Shown here one piece after another: positions 42,723 through 50,815 of a stretch of DNA of 62,401 nucleotides. The notes beneath the pieces were generated by a model. It was not told the origin of the DNA, searched no databases, and was given only the letters and a program-made list of their open reading frames with translations. Source of the DNA: an uncultured Oscillospiraceae bacterium (lineage in GTDB: Bacteria; Bacillota; Clostridia; Oscillospirales; Oscillospiraceae). A program made the translations under genes and the position numbers. Position 1 is the stretch's first letter. The number at the start of each line of letters is the position of its first letter. The DNA lies in assembly GCA_900751035.1 (NCBI GenBank), contig CAADSF010000121.1, forward strand, positions 1-62,401, given 5' to 3'.

Positions 42723-43691
42723 TCACCGCTTTTTCTTTTTCGGCGGCGGCATTTTTACGAGTCCGAGCTTGGCGTATGCTTCTCTTTCCCGTTCGTTCGG
42801 CTCTTCAGCAAACTCGCCGAGATCGTCGTGCAGCCGCATGTTGTCCGGCAGCGTTACCAGCTCCGGCATTCCGTCGTTCTGCCGCATCCGGTTTTCGTTG
42901 ATGAGGATCATCTGCTCCGCCGCGTCCATCGTGTACGGGTACTTACACGGCCTGCCGAAGAAGATTTTGAAGGCCTCGTCGGGGCTGCACGGTTTCCCGT
43001 TCTTCAGCAGCCCTTTGCGCTCCAGCGCTTCCGTCAGGCTGTCAATGCGCAGGTCGTCAATGGGCTTCGCGTCCTTTTTTCTCAGCCCCTCGCTCGACAG
43101 GTTGTCCTGAATCATCCTGTTCAGCTTGGCCGCCTTGTCAAACTGCCCGATCGAGCGCATATTGTCCCGGTCAAGCGTCATCTTGGCGCAGTCGCGCAGG
43201 ATAAATTCCTGCTTCACGCTCACGCCGCCCGCCGCCATCAGGTCGCTGGCCAGCGCGTCGTATATGCGGTCAAGCTCGTTGTAGTCCTCGGCGGTATAAG
43301 GATTCTTTGTGCTGTTCTCTCCCCAGTCCTTGCGCTGCTTCGCCGTTCCGATTTTCCGGTTTCGCGCGCTTTTCTCGTTGCCGACGGCTTTGGTGAACTC
43401 TCCCACGTCCAGCCGCTCGCCGAAAATTTCCATGATGTCCGTCAGCCCATCGAGAAAGCCCAGCGTTTCGCCGCGCTTTTTATCAAGCCCCTTTGTCCGC
43501 AGATTGTCGCAGTAATCCACCCACTTCTCCGCGCTGCCAACCTCTTTGGGAACCGCCAGCATATCGAAGGGAACGTCAAAGCGGATGCAGCAATAAAAAA
43601 GGGCAAGACTGTCGCTGGTTTCGCGCGCGATTGCGGTATATTGCTTCTGCTGCTCGTCCAGCGTCAGTGTTTCAACCGTCTGCTCTTCCAT
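42723..43691 (-). CDS. Putative terminase small subunit/packaging protein
   Basis: 322 aa, longer than usual small subunits. N-terminal half: SLALFYCCIRFDVPFDML and a helical part; middle: FILRDCAKMTLDRDNMRSIG; C-terminal half includes PDEAFKIFFGRPCKYPYTMD and a basic tail (PPPKKKKR). Called from its place immediately upstream of terL. ATG 43691 follows GCAAGGAGGTCGCT. Confidence 0.6.
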   Translation of the reverse strand: MEEQTVETLTLDEQQKQYTAIARETSDSLALFYCCIRFDVPFDMLAVPKEVGSAEKWVDYCDNLRTKGLDKKRGETLGFLDGLTDIMEIFGERLDVGEFTKAVGNEKSARNRKIGTAKQRKDWGENSTKNPYTAEDYNELDRIYDALASDLMAAGGVSVKQEFILRDCAKMTLDRDNMRSIGQFDKAAKLNRMIQDNLSSEGLRKKDAKPIDDLRIDSLTEALERKGLLKNGKPCSPDEAFKIFFGRPCKYPYTMDAAEQMILINENRMRQNDGMPELVTLPDNMRLHDDLGEFAEEPNEREREAYAKLGLVKMPPPKKKKR

Positions 43692-43707
43692 AGCGACCTC
43701 CTTGCTC

Positions 43708-43756
43708 AAAAAATTAAGATGGGAGACGTTGAGGTTTATACCTCCACATCTCCCAT
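43708..43756 (-). terminator. Attenuator/terminator in the late-operon leader
   Basis: On the minus strand an 8-bp outer stem (43756-43749 with 43726-43719) and a 5-bp inner stem (AGGTATAAACCT core) are followed by CTTAATTTTTT. It lies just upstream of the first late gene, so late transcription may need antitermination. Confidence 0.55.
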
Positions 43757-43781
43757 GATTTCACATCTCAGGAAAAGTGCG

Positions 43782-43795
43782 CCCCATATATGGGG
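43782..43795. promoter_or_regulatory. Perfect 14-bp palindrome CCCCATATATGGGG
   Basis: Lies between the XRE gene stop and the late-operon attenuator, followed on the + side by ATTTTTTG. Could be an operator for the late switch or a short terminator on the + strand. Confidence 0.45.
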
Positions 43796-43807
43796 ATTTT
43801 TTGAAAA

Positions 43808-44026
43808 TTATTTTTTGTCTTCCACGCCGAGGATGTAATCCACGGAAACGTCGTAAAAGTCCGCAAGCAGGATGAGAGCGCTTGCTCTCGGCTCTACCTC
43901 TCCGTTTTCGTAGCGCTTCATCATGTTTTTGCTCAGCCCGCAAAGCTCCGAAGCGACGCGGCGCTTCATTTTTTTCTGCTCGCGCAGTCTCCGCAGCCGA
44001 ACGGCGTATACCGGCATCCGATCCAT
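43808..44026 (-). CDS. XRE-family HTH regulator, 72 aa
   Basis: A complete Cro/CI-type HTH: VRLRRLREQKKMKRRVASEL, GLSKNMMKRYENGEVEPRAS and ILLADFYDVSVDYILG. It is the last gene before the late-operon leader, so control of the early-late switch is plausible. ATG follows GGAGGGAAGGCGCA. Confidence 0.85.
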   Translation of the reverse strand: MDRMPVYAVRLRRLREQKKMKRRVASELCGLSKNMMKRYENGEVEPRASALILLADFYDVSVDYILGVEDKK

Positions 44027-44073
44027 TGCGCCTTCCCTCCAGAAATATTTTTCTTACTCCGCCTTGAGGCGCT

Positions 44074-44313
44074 TCATATCAGGTTCTTCGCCTCGTTCAG
44101 CGCCGCCAGATAGCCGTCCCAATATCGCAGGTCTGCGTACCGGTCGCAAATCGTCGGGTCATTTTTCTGCATCTGCGCATAGCGGATCTCCTTTTGCAGT
44201 CGATTGATCGCCGCCATGCGGAATTGTTCCTGCTGCTTTTGGATTTCCTCTCGTTTCACCTTGCCGATCACCTCCGGCATCAGCCGGGACTTTTCGTATT
44301 CGCTCATAGGCAT
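44074..44313 (-). CDS. Hypothetical phage protein, 79 aa
   Basis: Helical protein (MPMSEYEKSRLMPEVIGKV, EQFRMAAINRLQKEIRYAQ) with a conserved-looking C-terminus (YWDGYLAALNEAKNL). ATG 44313 follows ACAGGAGGCGGCAGAACG and overlaps the gene upstream. No function assigned. Confidence 0.6.
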   Translation of the reverse strand: MPMSEYEKSRLMPEVIGKVKREEIQKQQEQFRMAAINRLQKEIRYAQMQKNDPTICDRYADLRYWDGYLAALNEAKNLI

Positions 44314-44648
44314 CGTTCTGCCGCCTCCTGTCTCTTGTAATTTCTCAGCGCCCTTTCGCTGCACCCCAGCGCTCTGCACATTTCCGCATTTGTGAGCTTC
44401 AGCGTCAGCAGCTCGCGCAATGTTTGTGAATCGTATCGGCTCGGACGCCCCACCGTCTTTTTCTCTGATCTCCTTCTGCTCATGCAGTCCACGCAATGAG
44501 CATATGGGCAATGGTTCACGCAGTAGTCGATCTGTTCCTGTGTGCTGTGCGTTTCAATAGGCCGCGCCTCCACTGCCTTCGCATCTTCACTCTCCCACGG
44601 AGCGACGGCGTGGATAATCAGTGTGTGCATTTCGTAGCTCCCCACCAT
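44304..44648 (-). CDS. HTH-like protein with Cys cluster, 114 aa
   Basis: A Cys/His group (CVNHCPYAHCVDC, residues about 43-55) precedes a resolvase-like HTH (DSQTLRELLTLKLTNAEMCR, ALGCSERALRNYKR). Could be a small regulator or terminase-like DNA binder. AAGGAGGTGCAGACGC lies before the ATG. Confidence 0.6.
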   Translation of the reverse strand: MVGSYEMHTLIIHAVAPWESEDAKAVEARPIETHSTQEQIDYCVNHCPYAHCVDCMSRRRSEKKTVGRPSRYDSQTLRELLTLKLTNAEMCRALGCSERALRNYKRQEAAERCL

Positions 44649-44667
44649 GCGTCTGCACCTCCTTCTG

Positions 44668-45198
44668 TCAGAAAACCTCCTGCACGGTGATCCCTCTGTT
44701 CTCCTGCATAAGTTTTACCTTGATGCGATAATCCTTGTTTTTTCTTGTCCTCTCGCTCTTCACATCTTCCACAACGAAGTGCCACGCCCCGTCTTTCGCT
44801 CGCGCTTCGTAGGAAAAGTCGGCTATGTATACCACCTTTCCGCTCAGGTCGCCTTCCGGCGTGACAAAGCTTTCTTTCAGCGTGAATTGCGGCTGGACTT
44901 TCATCTCTCGGATCTCGCCCGCCCTGAGCATCAGCATCAGCTCGTCATAGCGGCTCGCCTCCCGTGCGCTGTCGAATGTCCGTACATCGCCGTTTGGCAT
45001 GATCCGCTCTGTCGGGCGGTTGTGAAATTTTCGTTCGCTCTTTTTTTTCGGCTTTTCTTTTGCCTTTTGTGCGCTCTGCACCAGTTCTACGGCGGCGCGT
45101 GCTGCGCGGTTCACGTTCTGTCGCTTGATCTCGGCATTGATTTTCTCCCGGTACTTTGCAGGAAGATCGCTCACGCTGTCAAACCGGCATCCGCTCAT
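44668..45198 (-). CDS. DUF1064-type phage protein, putative resolvase/nuclease
   Basis: 176 aa. After a basic linker, the region PNGDVRTFDSAREASRYDEL, EIREMKVQPQFTL, YIADFSYEARAKDG and FVVEDVKSERTRKNKDY shows the DUF1064 pattern, a PD-(D/E)XK-like core (Glu in REASRYDEL, Asp in YIADF, ExK in VEDVKS). Family members are proposed Holliday-junction-type nucleases. Fits the replication/recombination operon. Confidence 0.8.
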   Translation of the reverse strand: MSGCRFDSVSDLPAKYREKINAEIKRQNVNRAARAAVELVQSAQKAKEKPKKKSERKFHNRPTERIMPNGDVRTFDSAREASRYDELMLMLRAGEIREMKVQPQFTLKESFVTPEGDLSGKVVYIADFSYEARAKDGAWHFVVEDVKSERTRKNKDYRIKVKLMQENRGITVQEVF

Positions 45199-45201
45199 GT
45201 C

Positions 45202-46038
45202 TTACGCACCTCCTTCAAGGATTTCTTTCATGCGCCGCATTTTCTCGTTTGCAGCCTTTTGGCGAAAGCTCTCGCCCTTGAAGGCAACAGGGACGCACAG
45301 CTCAAGGATTCTCTCGTAAATGCGCCGATAGTCCATGTTTTTGGGTTTGCATAGTTCTTCAAGCGTCAGGTTCGTCGTGACGATCAGCGGCTTTTTCGCC
45401 TTGTATCGCTCGTCGATTACCATGTAGACCGTCTCCATCGCATATTCGGTGCTCCGCTCCACATCAAGGTCGTCGATGACGACCAGCGGGTAATAGTGCA
45501 TCTGGTCAATGATCTCCTGCTTGTCCCATCCTGCGTTCAGGATGCGTGGGAAACTCGTTACCATTGCCGGCGTTCCGCAGTCGATCAGGTAATTGGCAAT
45601 GCAAGCCGCCGCATAGGTCTTCCCTGTGCTGGTGTTTCCCCACAGGAGAAGCCCGCTGTTCTGCTCCTGCATCTCCTTCCAATGCTCGGCGTAGCGTCTG
45701 CATTTCAAAAGTCCATCCGTCATTTCAGAGGCATCGAAGCGGCACGCCGTCAGGCTCTTGTCGCGGATTCCGTCGGCGCGCAGCGCCTCGATGCGTAGCC
45801 GCTTTTCCTCTCGCTCGCGCTCTTCCTTCCCGCGCAGATACGCCTCGTTCGTGCAGTCGCAGCAGCACCCGACGACCTCCGGTTCCTGCGTATCTCCGCG
45901 GAGCATTACGCGGCACATCTTCGGCTTTCCGCACTTCCCGCAGTGCAGCAGCCCGTCTCGCAGGAAGTCCCCTTCTTCCGGTACAGCCAGCGCCGCCGAT
46001 CGGCGCGCCAACGTAGTGAAAATATCATCCAGCATCAC
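45202..46038 (-). CDS. DnaC/IstB-like helicase loader ATPase
   Basis: 278 aa. The N-terminal zinc-binding part has CGKCGKP and CCCDC; a coiled coil (KEEREREEKRLRIEALR) leads to an AAA+ domain with Walker A GNTSTGKT (about 134-141), Walker B VVIDDLD, sensor TTNLTLEEL. It loads the replicative helicase at the phage origin. Overlaps the replisome organizer by four bases. Confidence 0.9.
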   Translation of the reverse strand: MMLDDIFTTLARRSAALAVPEEGDFLRDGLLHCGKCGKPKMCRVMLRGDTQEPEVVGCCCDCTNEAYLRGKEEREREEKRLRIEALRADGIRDKSLTACRFDASEMTDGLLKCRRYAEHWKEMQEQNSGLLLWGNTSTGKTYAAACIANYLIDCGTPAMVTSFPRILNAGWDKQEIIDQMHYYPLVVIDDLDVERSTEYAMETVYMVIDERYKAKKPLIVTTNLTLEELCKPKNMDYRRIYERILELCVPVAFKGESFRQKAANEKMRRMKEILEGGA

Positions 46039-46934
46039 AAACTCCCGCTCATATCTCCGTAGTCGTAGGTGAACCCGCCGCCATCAGGGCTGTTGTTTCC
46101 GCCGGCTCTGTCCGAATAGTTCCCGTCTAAAACCTTCGCCATGTTCGCATCCCTGATGAGCCAGTCGAAATTCGCCATGAAATTCCGCTTGTTCCCGCCG
46201 TTGAGGAAGGTGCTCTGCGCCGCCAGTGTAAAAAGGCGCTCAAAGTCTTCTAGCTCGTACCCGCTTGCGAACCGAGCCTTGATTGCTCTTTTCCGTGCCT
46301 CGCTCATGACGGTGCATTTTGTCATTTTCGGGCAAATATCGTTATACAGATTCTGAACCTTTGCGTAAGGGATGCGCTCAGCTTCTTCCTGCTGGGGCGT
46401 TGCCGCCGCTTCGGGGGCAACGAGGTCTTCTGAACATAGTGAAGAAGACCTATCTTCTATATCTATCTCTTTCTCTTTCTCTAATCTCTTATCTCTTATC
46501 TCTATCTCTGTGTGGACATTCGTGTGGACATTGTCCACACATAATTCTGGTCGGTTATTCTTCCGTTGCAATTTCTTCTGCTTTGCGTAGTCGCTTTCGC
46601 TACCAACCAGTGAATGATAATCTGCCAGAGTCAACACGCCATCTACGTCCTCGTAAATCAGACCAAACGCCTTAAACAGTTCCAACGCCACGCGAATGGT
46701 GTCTACGGAAAACCATTTCATATCCCGCTGAATTTTTGGTATGTCGTATGGAATGATAATTTCACCAATTTTCCGGGAAAGACGCCCTTCAGTGTTAATG
46801 GTTTTTAAGCAAAGCATTTGGTACAAAACAACGTAGTTCGCTCCGTCCGGCTGGGACATAAAACAGTCAATTGTATCACTGGTCATGAAATTCTCACGTA
46901 GTTTCATCCAGTAGTAGCGTTTTCCTGTCGCCAT
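46035..46934 (-). CDS. Phage replisome organizer (DnaD-like)
   Basis: 299 aa. The N-terminal winged helix (YYWMKLRENFMTSDTIDCFM, LSRKIGEIIIPYDIPKIQRD) matches phage replisome organizers. A low-complexity AT-rich linker (EIEIRDKRLEKEKEIDIED, bases near 46455-46530) separates it from a DnaD-like C-terminus (KARFASGYELEDFERLF, NFDWLIRDANMAKVLDGNY). It probably recognises the origin and recruits the loader. Confidence 0.88.
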   Translation of the reverse strand: MATGKRYYWMKLRENFMTSDTIDCFMSQPDGANYVVLYQMLCLKTINTEGRLSRKIGEIIIPYDIPKIQRDMKWFSVDTIRVALELFKAFGLIYEDVDGVLTLADYHSLVGSESDYAKQKKLQRKNNRPELCVDNVHTNVHTEIEIRDKRLEKEKEIDIEDRSSSLCSEDLVAPEAAATPQQEEAERIPYAKVQNLYNDICPKMTKCTVMSEARKRAIKARFASGYELEDFERLFTLAAQSTFLNGGNKRNFMANFDWLIRDANMAKVLDGNYSDRAGGNNSPDGGGFTYDYGDMSGSL

Positions 46935-46937
46935 GGC

Positions 46938-47111
46938 CTACTCCTTGTCAGGATCACATACGATCCGGCACATATTGGATAGCTCATCGCGGTCGCAATC
47001 TTCTCCGTCACATTGCACAAATGGGCACACATCGCACATTTTTTCGTATTTTGCACACTCGCACCACCGAATGAGCCGTGCAAACTCATCCTTCGTACAA
47101 ATGATCTCCAT
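46938..47111 (-). CDS. Cys-rich small protein, 57 aa
   Basis: MEIICTKDEFARLIRWCECA followed by a chain of Cys (KMCDVCPFVQCDGEDCDRD, MCRIVCDPD); likely binds zinc. Located between SSB and the replisome organizer. ATG 47111 follows AAGGGAGGAACGAAT. Confidence 0.65.
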   Translation of the reverse strand: MEIICTKDEFARLIRWCECAKYEKMCDVCPFVQCDGEDCDRDELSNMCRIVCDPDKE

Positions 47112-47124
47112 ATTCGTTCCTCCC

Positions 47125-47616
47125 TTAAATCTGCGGCATATAGTCATACGCTTCATCTTCCGCCGCCTGCTCCCACGGCAGCGTGCCGCCGTCTTCCGCC
47201 GACGCAGACCGTTCCTCTGAATAAAATTTCTCTTTGCGCGCGTCCGGTTCAGCGGCGGGACGGGGTGCGGATAGCATATCCAGCACCGCCGCTAAAAGGC
47301 TTTGGGAATAGATCGTGTCGGCGCGAAGCTCGGACCAAATCTTTTCCTCGCCGTCGCGCGTGCGGTATTTTCTCTGCGACCACACGCCGTCGATGCTCAC
47401 CACGTCCCCCTTCTCCAAAGCGCAGGCGACTCGGGTGGTTTCATCGTTTCCAACTGCAAGAATATTCATGAATTCGCCGCGCGAATAGCACACGCCGAAT
47501 TGCACTTTCGGCTCTCCCTTGGCGGTCTCTCCGATCTTGACTTCACGCGAGAGTTTTCCCCAAAGGTGCATCGGACGAGAACCGTCCGATGCAGCCTTTC
47601 CAACCATGATCCCCAT
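47125..47616 (-). CDS. ssb: Single-stranded DNA-binding protein
   Basis: 163 aa. The OB-fold region (MHLWGKLSREVKIGET, KVQFGVCYSRGEFMNILA, LEKGDVVSIDGVWSQRKYRT) is followed by an acidic flexible tail ending in YDYMPQI. Located directly downstream of RecT, as in many phage recombination modules. Starts after AAGGAGGGCGCGCAAA. Confidence 0.82.
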   Translation of the reverse strand: MGIMVGKAASDGSRPMHLWGKLSREVKIGETAKGEPKVQFGVCYSRGEFMNILAVGNDETTRVACALEKGDVVSIDGVWSQRKYRTRDGEEKIWSELRADTIYSQSLLAAVLDMLSAPRPAAEPDARKEKFYSEERSASAEDGGTLPWEQAAEDEAYDYMPQI

Positions 47617-47630
47617 TTTGCGCGCCCTCC

Positions 47631-48629
47631 TTAATCGTCAAAGAAGCTTTGCGCGTAATCCCCTGCATTCGCGTCTGAGATGCGCTGTGCGGCGTTTTCC
47701 TTTCGGGAAGGTAATTTCACGTCCGAAGCGGTAGGAGCGCTCACAGCCCCCTCTGCGGCTTCCTGCGCGGCGCTCTCGGTATCCGCCGCAGCATCAACGA
47801 CCTCCCCATTCGTCGGGATCACGCGCTCGGGCATCTGGAAGTCGGGGATCACGCCACTGTCTTCGCTCTGGCTGTCGTTCGTAAACGCCATTTTCACTTC
47901 CGGCGAAAGCGGTGCGTAGCCGCTGTTGAGCAGCTGCCGGATGACCGTCTTGCGGCACATCTTGTCCTGCCCGCCGTTCGGGTCGTACCAGGGCGAGCCG
48001 TTCAGGAGCTTTTCCACGTCCTTCGGACTCATGCTGCCGCTCTGCATTTCGAGGAATTTTTCAAGGTGAAACGCCTTGGAATAGCGGTCGGCGTGTCGCA
48101 GAAGCTTGTCCAGCGACCAATATTCGTAGCGGAACGTCCCGTCTTTTAGCTCAAAATATCCGTAATAGCCGATCACGGCGTGCTGCTCGCGCTCTTCGTC
48201 GGTCTCGTATCTTGCGAGGTTTACCTTCGGTTTTCCGGTGCGGCGGTCGCGTCCGTCAAGCTCGCCGTCGCGCACCTCAATGCAGTCGATGTCTGCATAA
48301 AATCCCGTAGACATCGCAAGCTGGATGTAGCCTTTGTACGACATGATGTATGTGGCGACCGTGCCGTAAGGCACAACATAGTAGCCGTGGCCATAGATCA
48401 GGCCAAGACCTTCGCCGCGCAGTGCCGCGGCTACAATGGTGGACGCCTCGCAGTCGCGCAGCTGGTCGCTCGCGTTGACCGCCGAGATCAGCGTCGACGT
48501 GACGCGGGCGGCGGCAGCATCGCTGCCAAGCGCCTTTTTGATCATGCCCTGCATCGACGGCGATGTGACTGCCAGTGAAAACGAGTGCTTGCTCTGTGTC
48601 TGCCGGGTAAAGGTGTTTTTCGGATTCAT
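47631..48629 (-). CDS. recT: RecT-family single-strand annealing protein
   Basis: 332 aa. The RecT core shows ARVTSTLISAVNASDQLRDC, TIVAAALRGEGLGLIYGHGY, YYVVPYGTVATYIMSYKGYI and GGQDKMCRKTVIRQLL; the C-terminus is acidic and disordered. It anneals strands made by the partner exonuclease (YqaJ, 50171-50815). AAGGAGGAAAGATC precedes the ATG. Confidence 0.93.
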   Translation of the reverse strand: MNPKNTFTRQTQSKHSFSLAVTSPSMQGMIKKALGSDAAAARVTSTLISAVNASDQLRDCEASTIVAAALRGEGLGLIYGHGYYVVPYGTVATYIMSYKGYIQLAMSTGFYADIDCIEVRDGELDGRDRRTGKPKVNLARYETDEEREQHAVIGYYGYFELKDGTFRYEYWSLDKLLRHADRYSKAFHLEKFLEMQSGSMSPKDVEKLLNGSPWYDPNGGQDKMCRKTVIRQLLNSGYAPLSPEVKMAFTNDSQSEDSGVIPDFQMPERVIPTNGEVVDAAADTESAAQEAAEGAVSAPTASDVKLPSRKENAAQRISDANAGDYAQSFFDD

Positions 48630-48641
48630 GATCTTTCCTCC

Positions 48642-49544
48642 TTATCCGTCCGCGCGTCCAAACTGGATGCCATTTTCCTTCATGTACTGCTTCAAGCCGT
48701 TCAGTTGCTCCGCTGTGCCGTGAACGCGGAAGACCAGCTCGAACATCTGCGGCTGCTCCGCCGCGTGCTCCGGGCGTTCTTCCTCGCGCGGTTTCTCCGT
48801 CTCGGGCGGCTCTGCTATCTTCGGCGTGGGCGCTTCCGTTGCCCGTGCGGCGGCCAGTTTGTTCGCCACGTCCTGCTCCTGCTCGCGGCGCATACGCTTG
48901 CGCGTTTCCTCGATTTCCTTGATCCTCAGCAGGTTTTCGTTTCGTTTCAGGCACGCCGCCAGATCGTGCGTCCGGCGGAACTCGTCCAGCAGCGTGGTCT
49001 CAAACTCGCTGTGCAGCGCGCGCAGGCTTTCCACGGCGTTCGAGCACTTGGCGATCTCGCAGATAATGTCCTTGCGCGCCTGTTCCTCGGAGTAGGTGGC
49101 ATTCATCCAGCGCGGGTTATAGATGGCGTCGAACGTCAGAAAATCGTTCATCTCGCCGATGCTCTGATTGAAGAACGCGCGCAGCCGCTCGCTCTTCTCC
49201 GCCTTCTTCGCCTCATCGAAGGCTTTGATCTGCCCGTCGAGGTTGGCGGCGCTCTCATCGCACAGCGCCGTCAGGGCTTTGCACTTTTCCTCGAACGGCT
49301 TATAGCTCTGCATCGCCGCTTCTTTTGCCATCTTGCGGCACTCATCGATGCGGGCAGCCACCTTGCGGATGGTCGCGCGGTAGCTTTTAGCAGACGCGAT
49401 CCCGTCCTCAGTGACGACCATCGTGCGGTACGGCGCAAGATTCTCATCCAGCCATGCCTTGCACTCTTCAAAATTTGCCTGAATATCAAAATTGCGCAGC
49501 GGCGTCAAATCAGTCGAAATGCTGAATTCCATTGCTCCACTCAT
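48642..49544 (-). CDS. DUF1351-type phage protein
   Basis: 300 aa. Starts FSISTDLTPLRNFDIQANFE, followed by the YRTMVVTEDGIASAKSYRAT region of DUF1351 proteins that accompany recT/exonuclease genes, then a long coiled coil and a ferredoxin-like C-terminus (FELVFRVHGTAEQLNGLKQY). Possibly an accessory factor of the recombination module. Confidence 0.85.
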   Translation of the reverse strand: MSGAMEFSISTDLTPLRNFDIQANFEECKAWLDENLAPYRTMVVTEDGIASAKSYRATIRKVAARIDECRKMAKEAAMQSYKPFEEKCKALTALCDESAANLDGQIKAFDEAKKAEKSERLRAFFNQSIGEMNDFLTFDAIYNPRWMNATYSEEQARKDIICEIAKCSNAVESLRALHSEFETTLLDEFRRTHDLAACLKRNENLLRIKEIEETRKRMRREQEQDVANKLAAARATEAPTPKIAEPPETEKPREEERPEHAAEQPQMFELVFRVHGTAEQLNGLKQYMKENGIQFGRADG

Positions 49545-49780
49545 GCTTTTTCCTCCTCGGTGTCATACTGCGTGATCTCGCGCAGGAGCGGCAGGATATG
49601 CGGCGCGACGTTGCTCTCCGGAACATCGGTGTCCAGCACAATGGCGCGGTTGTCTCCGCCCTTCGTCGGCGCGATCACTTTGTCGCCCGCCTTTAGCGGC
49701 AGATCGGTGCGGTAGGTATAGGCCATGCCTGCGTAGCCGCTGAGCTGCGGCTTGTAGTATCGGACCGTCACATACATCAT
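49541..49780 (-). CDS. Hypothetical phage protein, 79 aa
   Basis: Beta-barrel-like (MMYVTVRYYKPQLSGYAGMA, LPLKAGDKVIAPTKGGDNR), a pattern of small SH3-like proteins, ending acidic. Coupled by overlaps to both neighbours. No specific function. Confidence 0.65.
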   Translation of the reverse strand: MMYVTVRYYKPQLSGYAGMAYTYRTDLPLKAGDKVIAPTKGGDNRAIVLDTDVPESNVAPHILPLLREITQYDTEEEKA

Positions 49781-50127
49781 CTCTCACCGCCCTTTCTCGG
49801 CACGCGCGTCACCCTGACCGCAAACGAAATGTCCGGTTCCTGCGCTTCCGGTTCTTTCTTTTCTTTCCTGCGCTCAGTTTCCGAGCGCAGCCAGCGAGCG
49901 AAGTTTACAGCCCTGCGAATGTCAGGGTCTTCCTTCAGCTCCTCGATTGCCTTCTCCATTCGCAGGATCGTATCTGCGATGAAAAGCGTGTCGCACTCGG
50001 CAAATACGATGGGGCTTGCGTCTCCGTGCTCGCCCGCCTCATCCATCGACAGCAGCGCGCACTTGCAGACCATCTTGCTGATTTCCTCCTGTTTTTCGAG
50101 ATCCCTTACCGTGATTTCCAATGCCAT
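49777..50127 (-). CDS. Hypothetical phage protein, 116 aa
   Basis: Helical (MALEITVRDLEKQEEISKMV, LRMEKAIEELKEDPDIRRAV) with a Lys/Glu-rich linker and a short basic end. Same operon as the recombination genes; no domain recognised. Confidence 0.6.
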   Translation of the reverse strand: MALEITVRDLEKQEEISKMVCKCALLSMDEAGEHGDASPIVFAECDTLFIADTILRMEKAIEELKEDPDIRRAVNFARWLRSETERRKEKKEPEAQEPDISFAVRVTRVPRKGGER

Positions 50128-50170
50128 TTTGTTGTTCTCCTTTTCGGTTTTTATCGTTCAGAGCCAACGC

Positions 50171-50815
50171 TCAGAGCGTCAAGATTTGCGACGGCATCGT
50201 TCCGTTTTCCACGTGCCGCCAAAAAGCCTCCGCGCGAGGCAGAAAAAACTGGATATCGGATTCGCAATCGCTTTTCTCGAATTTGTAGGCGCGTAAGCTT
50301 GCATCGCCGTCAGAATTCAGCAGGAGCGCCCAAACCACCGCAAATTCAAACTCGCCGCAAAACATTTGCTCGAGTATCTGCGCATAATATGTTTTTGGAA
50401 TTTGCCTGTCCCACTTCTCCCAGTCATTTCTTCCGAGACACGTCGCGGTCTTGCTCTCGTAAATGCCCTTTCGTCCGCTCGCCAGTTCAACCAACTCGCC
50501 ATCTGGGGTACAGGACAAAAAACTGTATCTTCCGACCGGTCGCAAAATGGTAAAAGGCTCAAACGTCAATTCGTACTCCGGGTGCATAAGCCGGAACATC
50601 TCCCGCAGAGGCTCTTCTGCAACATTGCCGAATTGAACGCGCGGATTATCGCTTATATCTTTCGGCGTAACAGCGCCCACCTTTTCTTTCCAAAGCTGGA
50701 TCGGTGTCTTGAACCCGGACACGCCCAAGACTGAACCAATATCGCTTGCTCCCAGCCCGTGAGAGCGACCGATCAACCATTCCTCACGATTTGGATATGT
50801 CGTTCTCGTTATCAC
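50171..50815 (-). CDS. YqaJ-like viral exonuclease/recombinase
   Basis: 214 aa. YqaJ motifs in order: GLGASDIGSVLG (27-38 region), FGNVAEEPLREMF, SCTPDGELVEL (catalytic Asp) and YESKTATCLG (ExK). It degrades one strand from DNA ends to make substrate for RecT. A GTG start at 50815 overlaps the stop of the transglycosylase gene (GTGA); a longer open frame upstream is only the other frame of that gene. Confidence 0.88.
   Translation of the reverse strand: MITRTTYPNREEWLIGRSHGLGASDIGSVLGVSGFKTPIQLWKEKVGAVTPKDISDNPRVQFGNVAEEPLREMFRLMHPEYELTFEPFTILRPVGRYSFLSCTPDGELVELASGRKGIYESKTATCLGRNDWEKWDRQIPKTYYAQILEQMFCGEFEFAVVWALLLNSDGDASLRAYKFEKSDCESDIQFFLPRAEAFWRHVENGTMPSQILTL

Noticed and set aside
46455..46530. 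AT-rich TCTATCTCT-like low-complexity stretch as a regulatory repeat
   Set aside because: It is in frame inside the replisome organizer and encodes the charged linker between its two domains.
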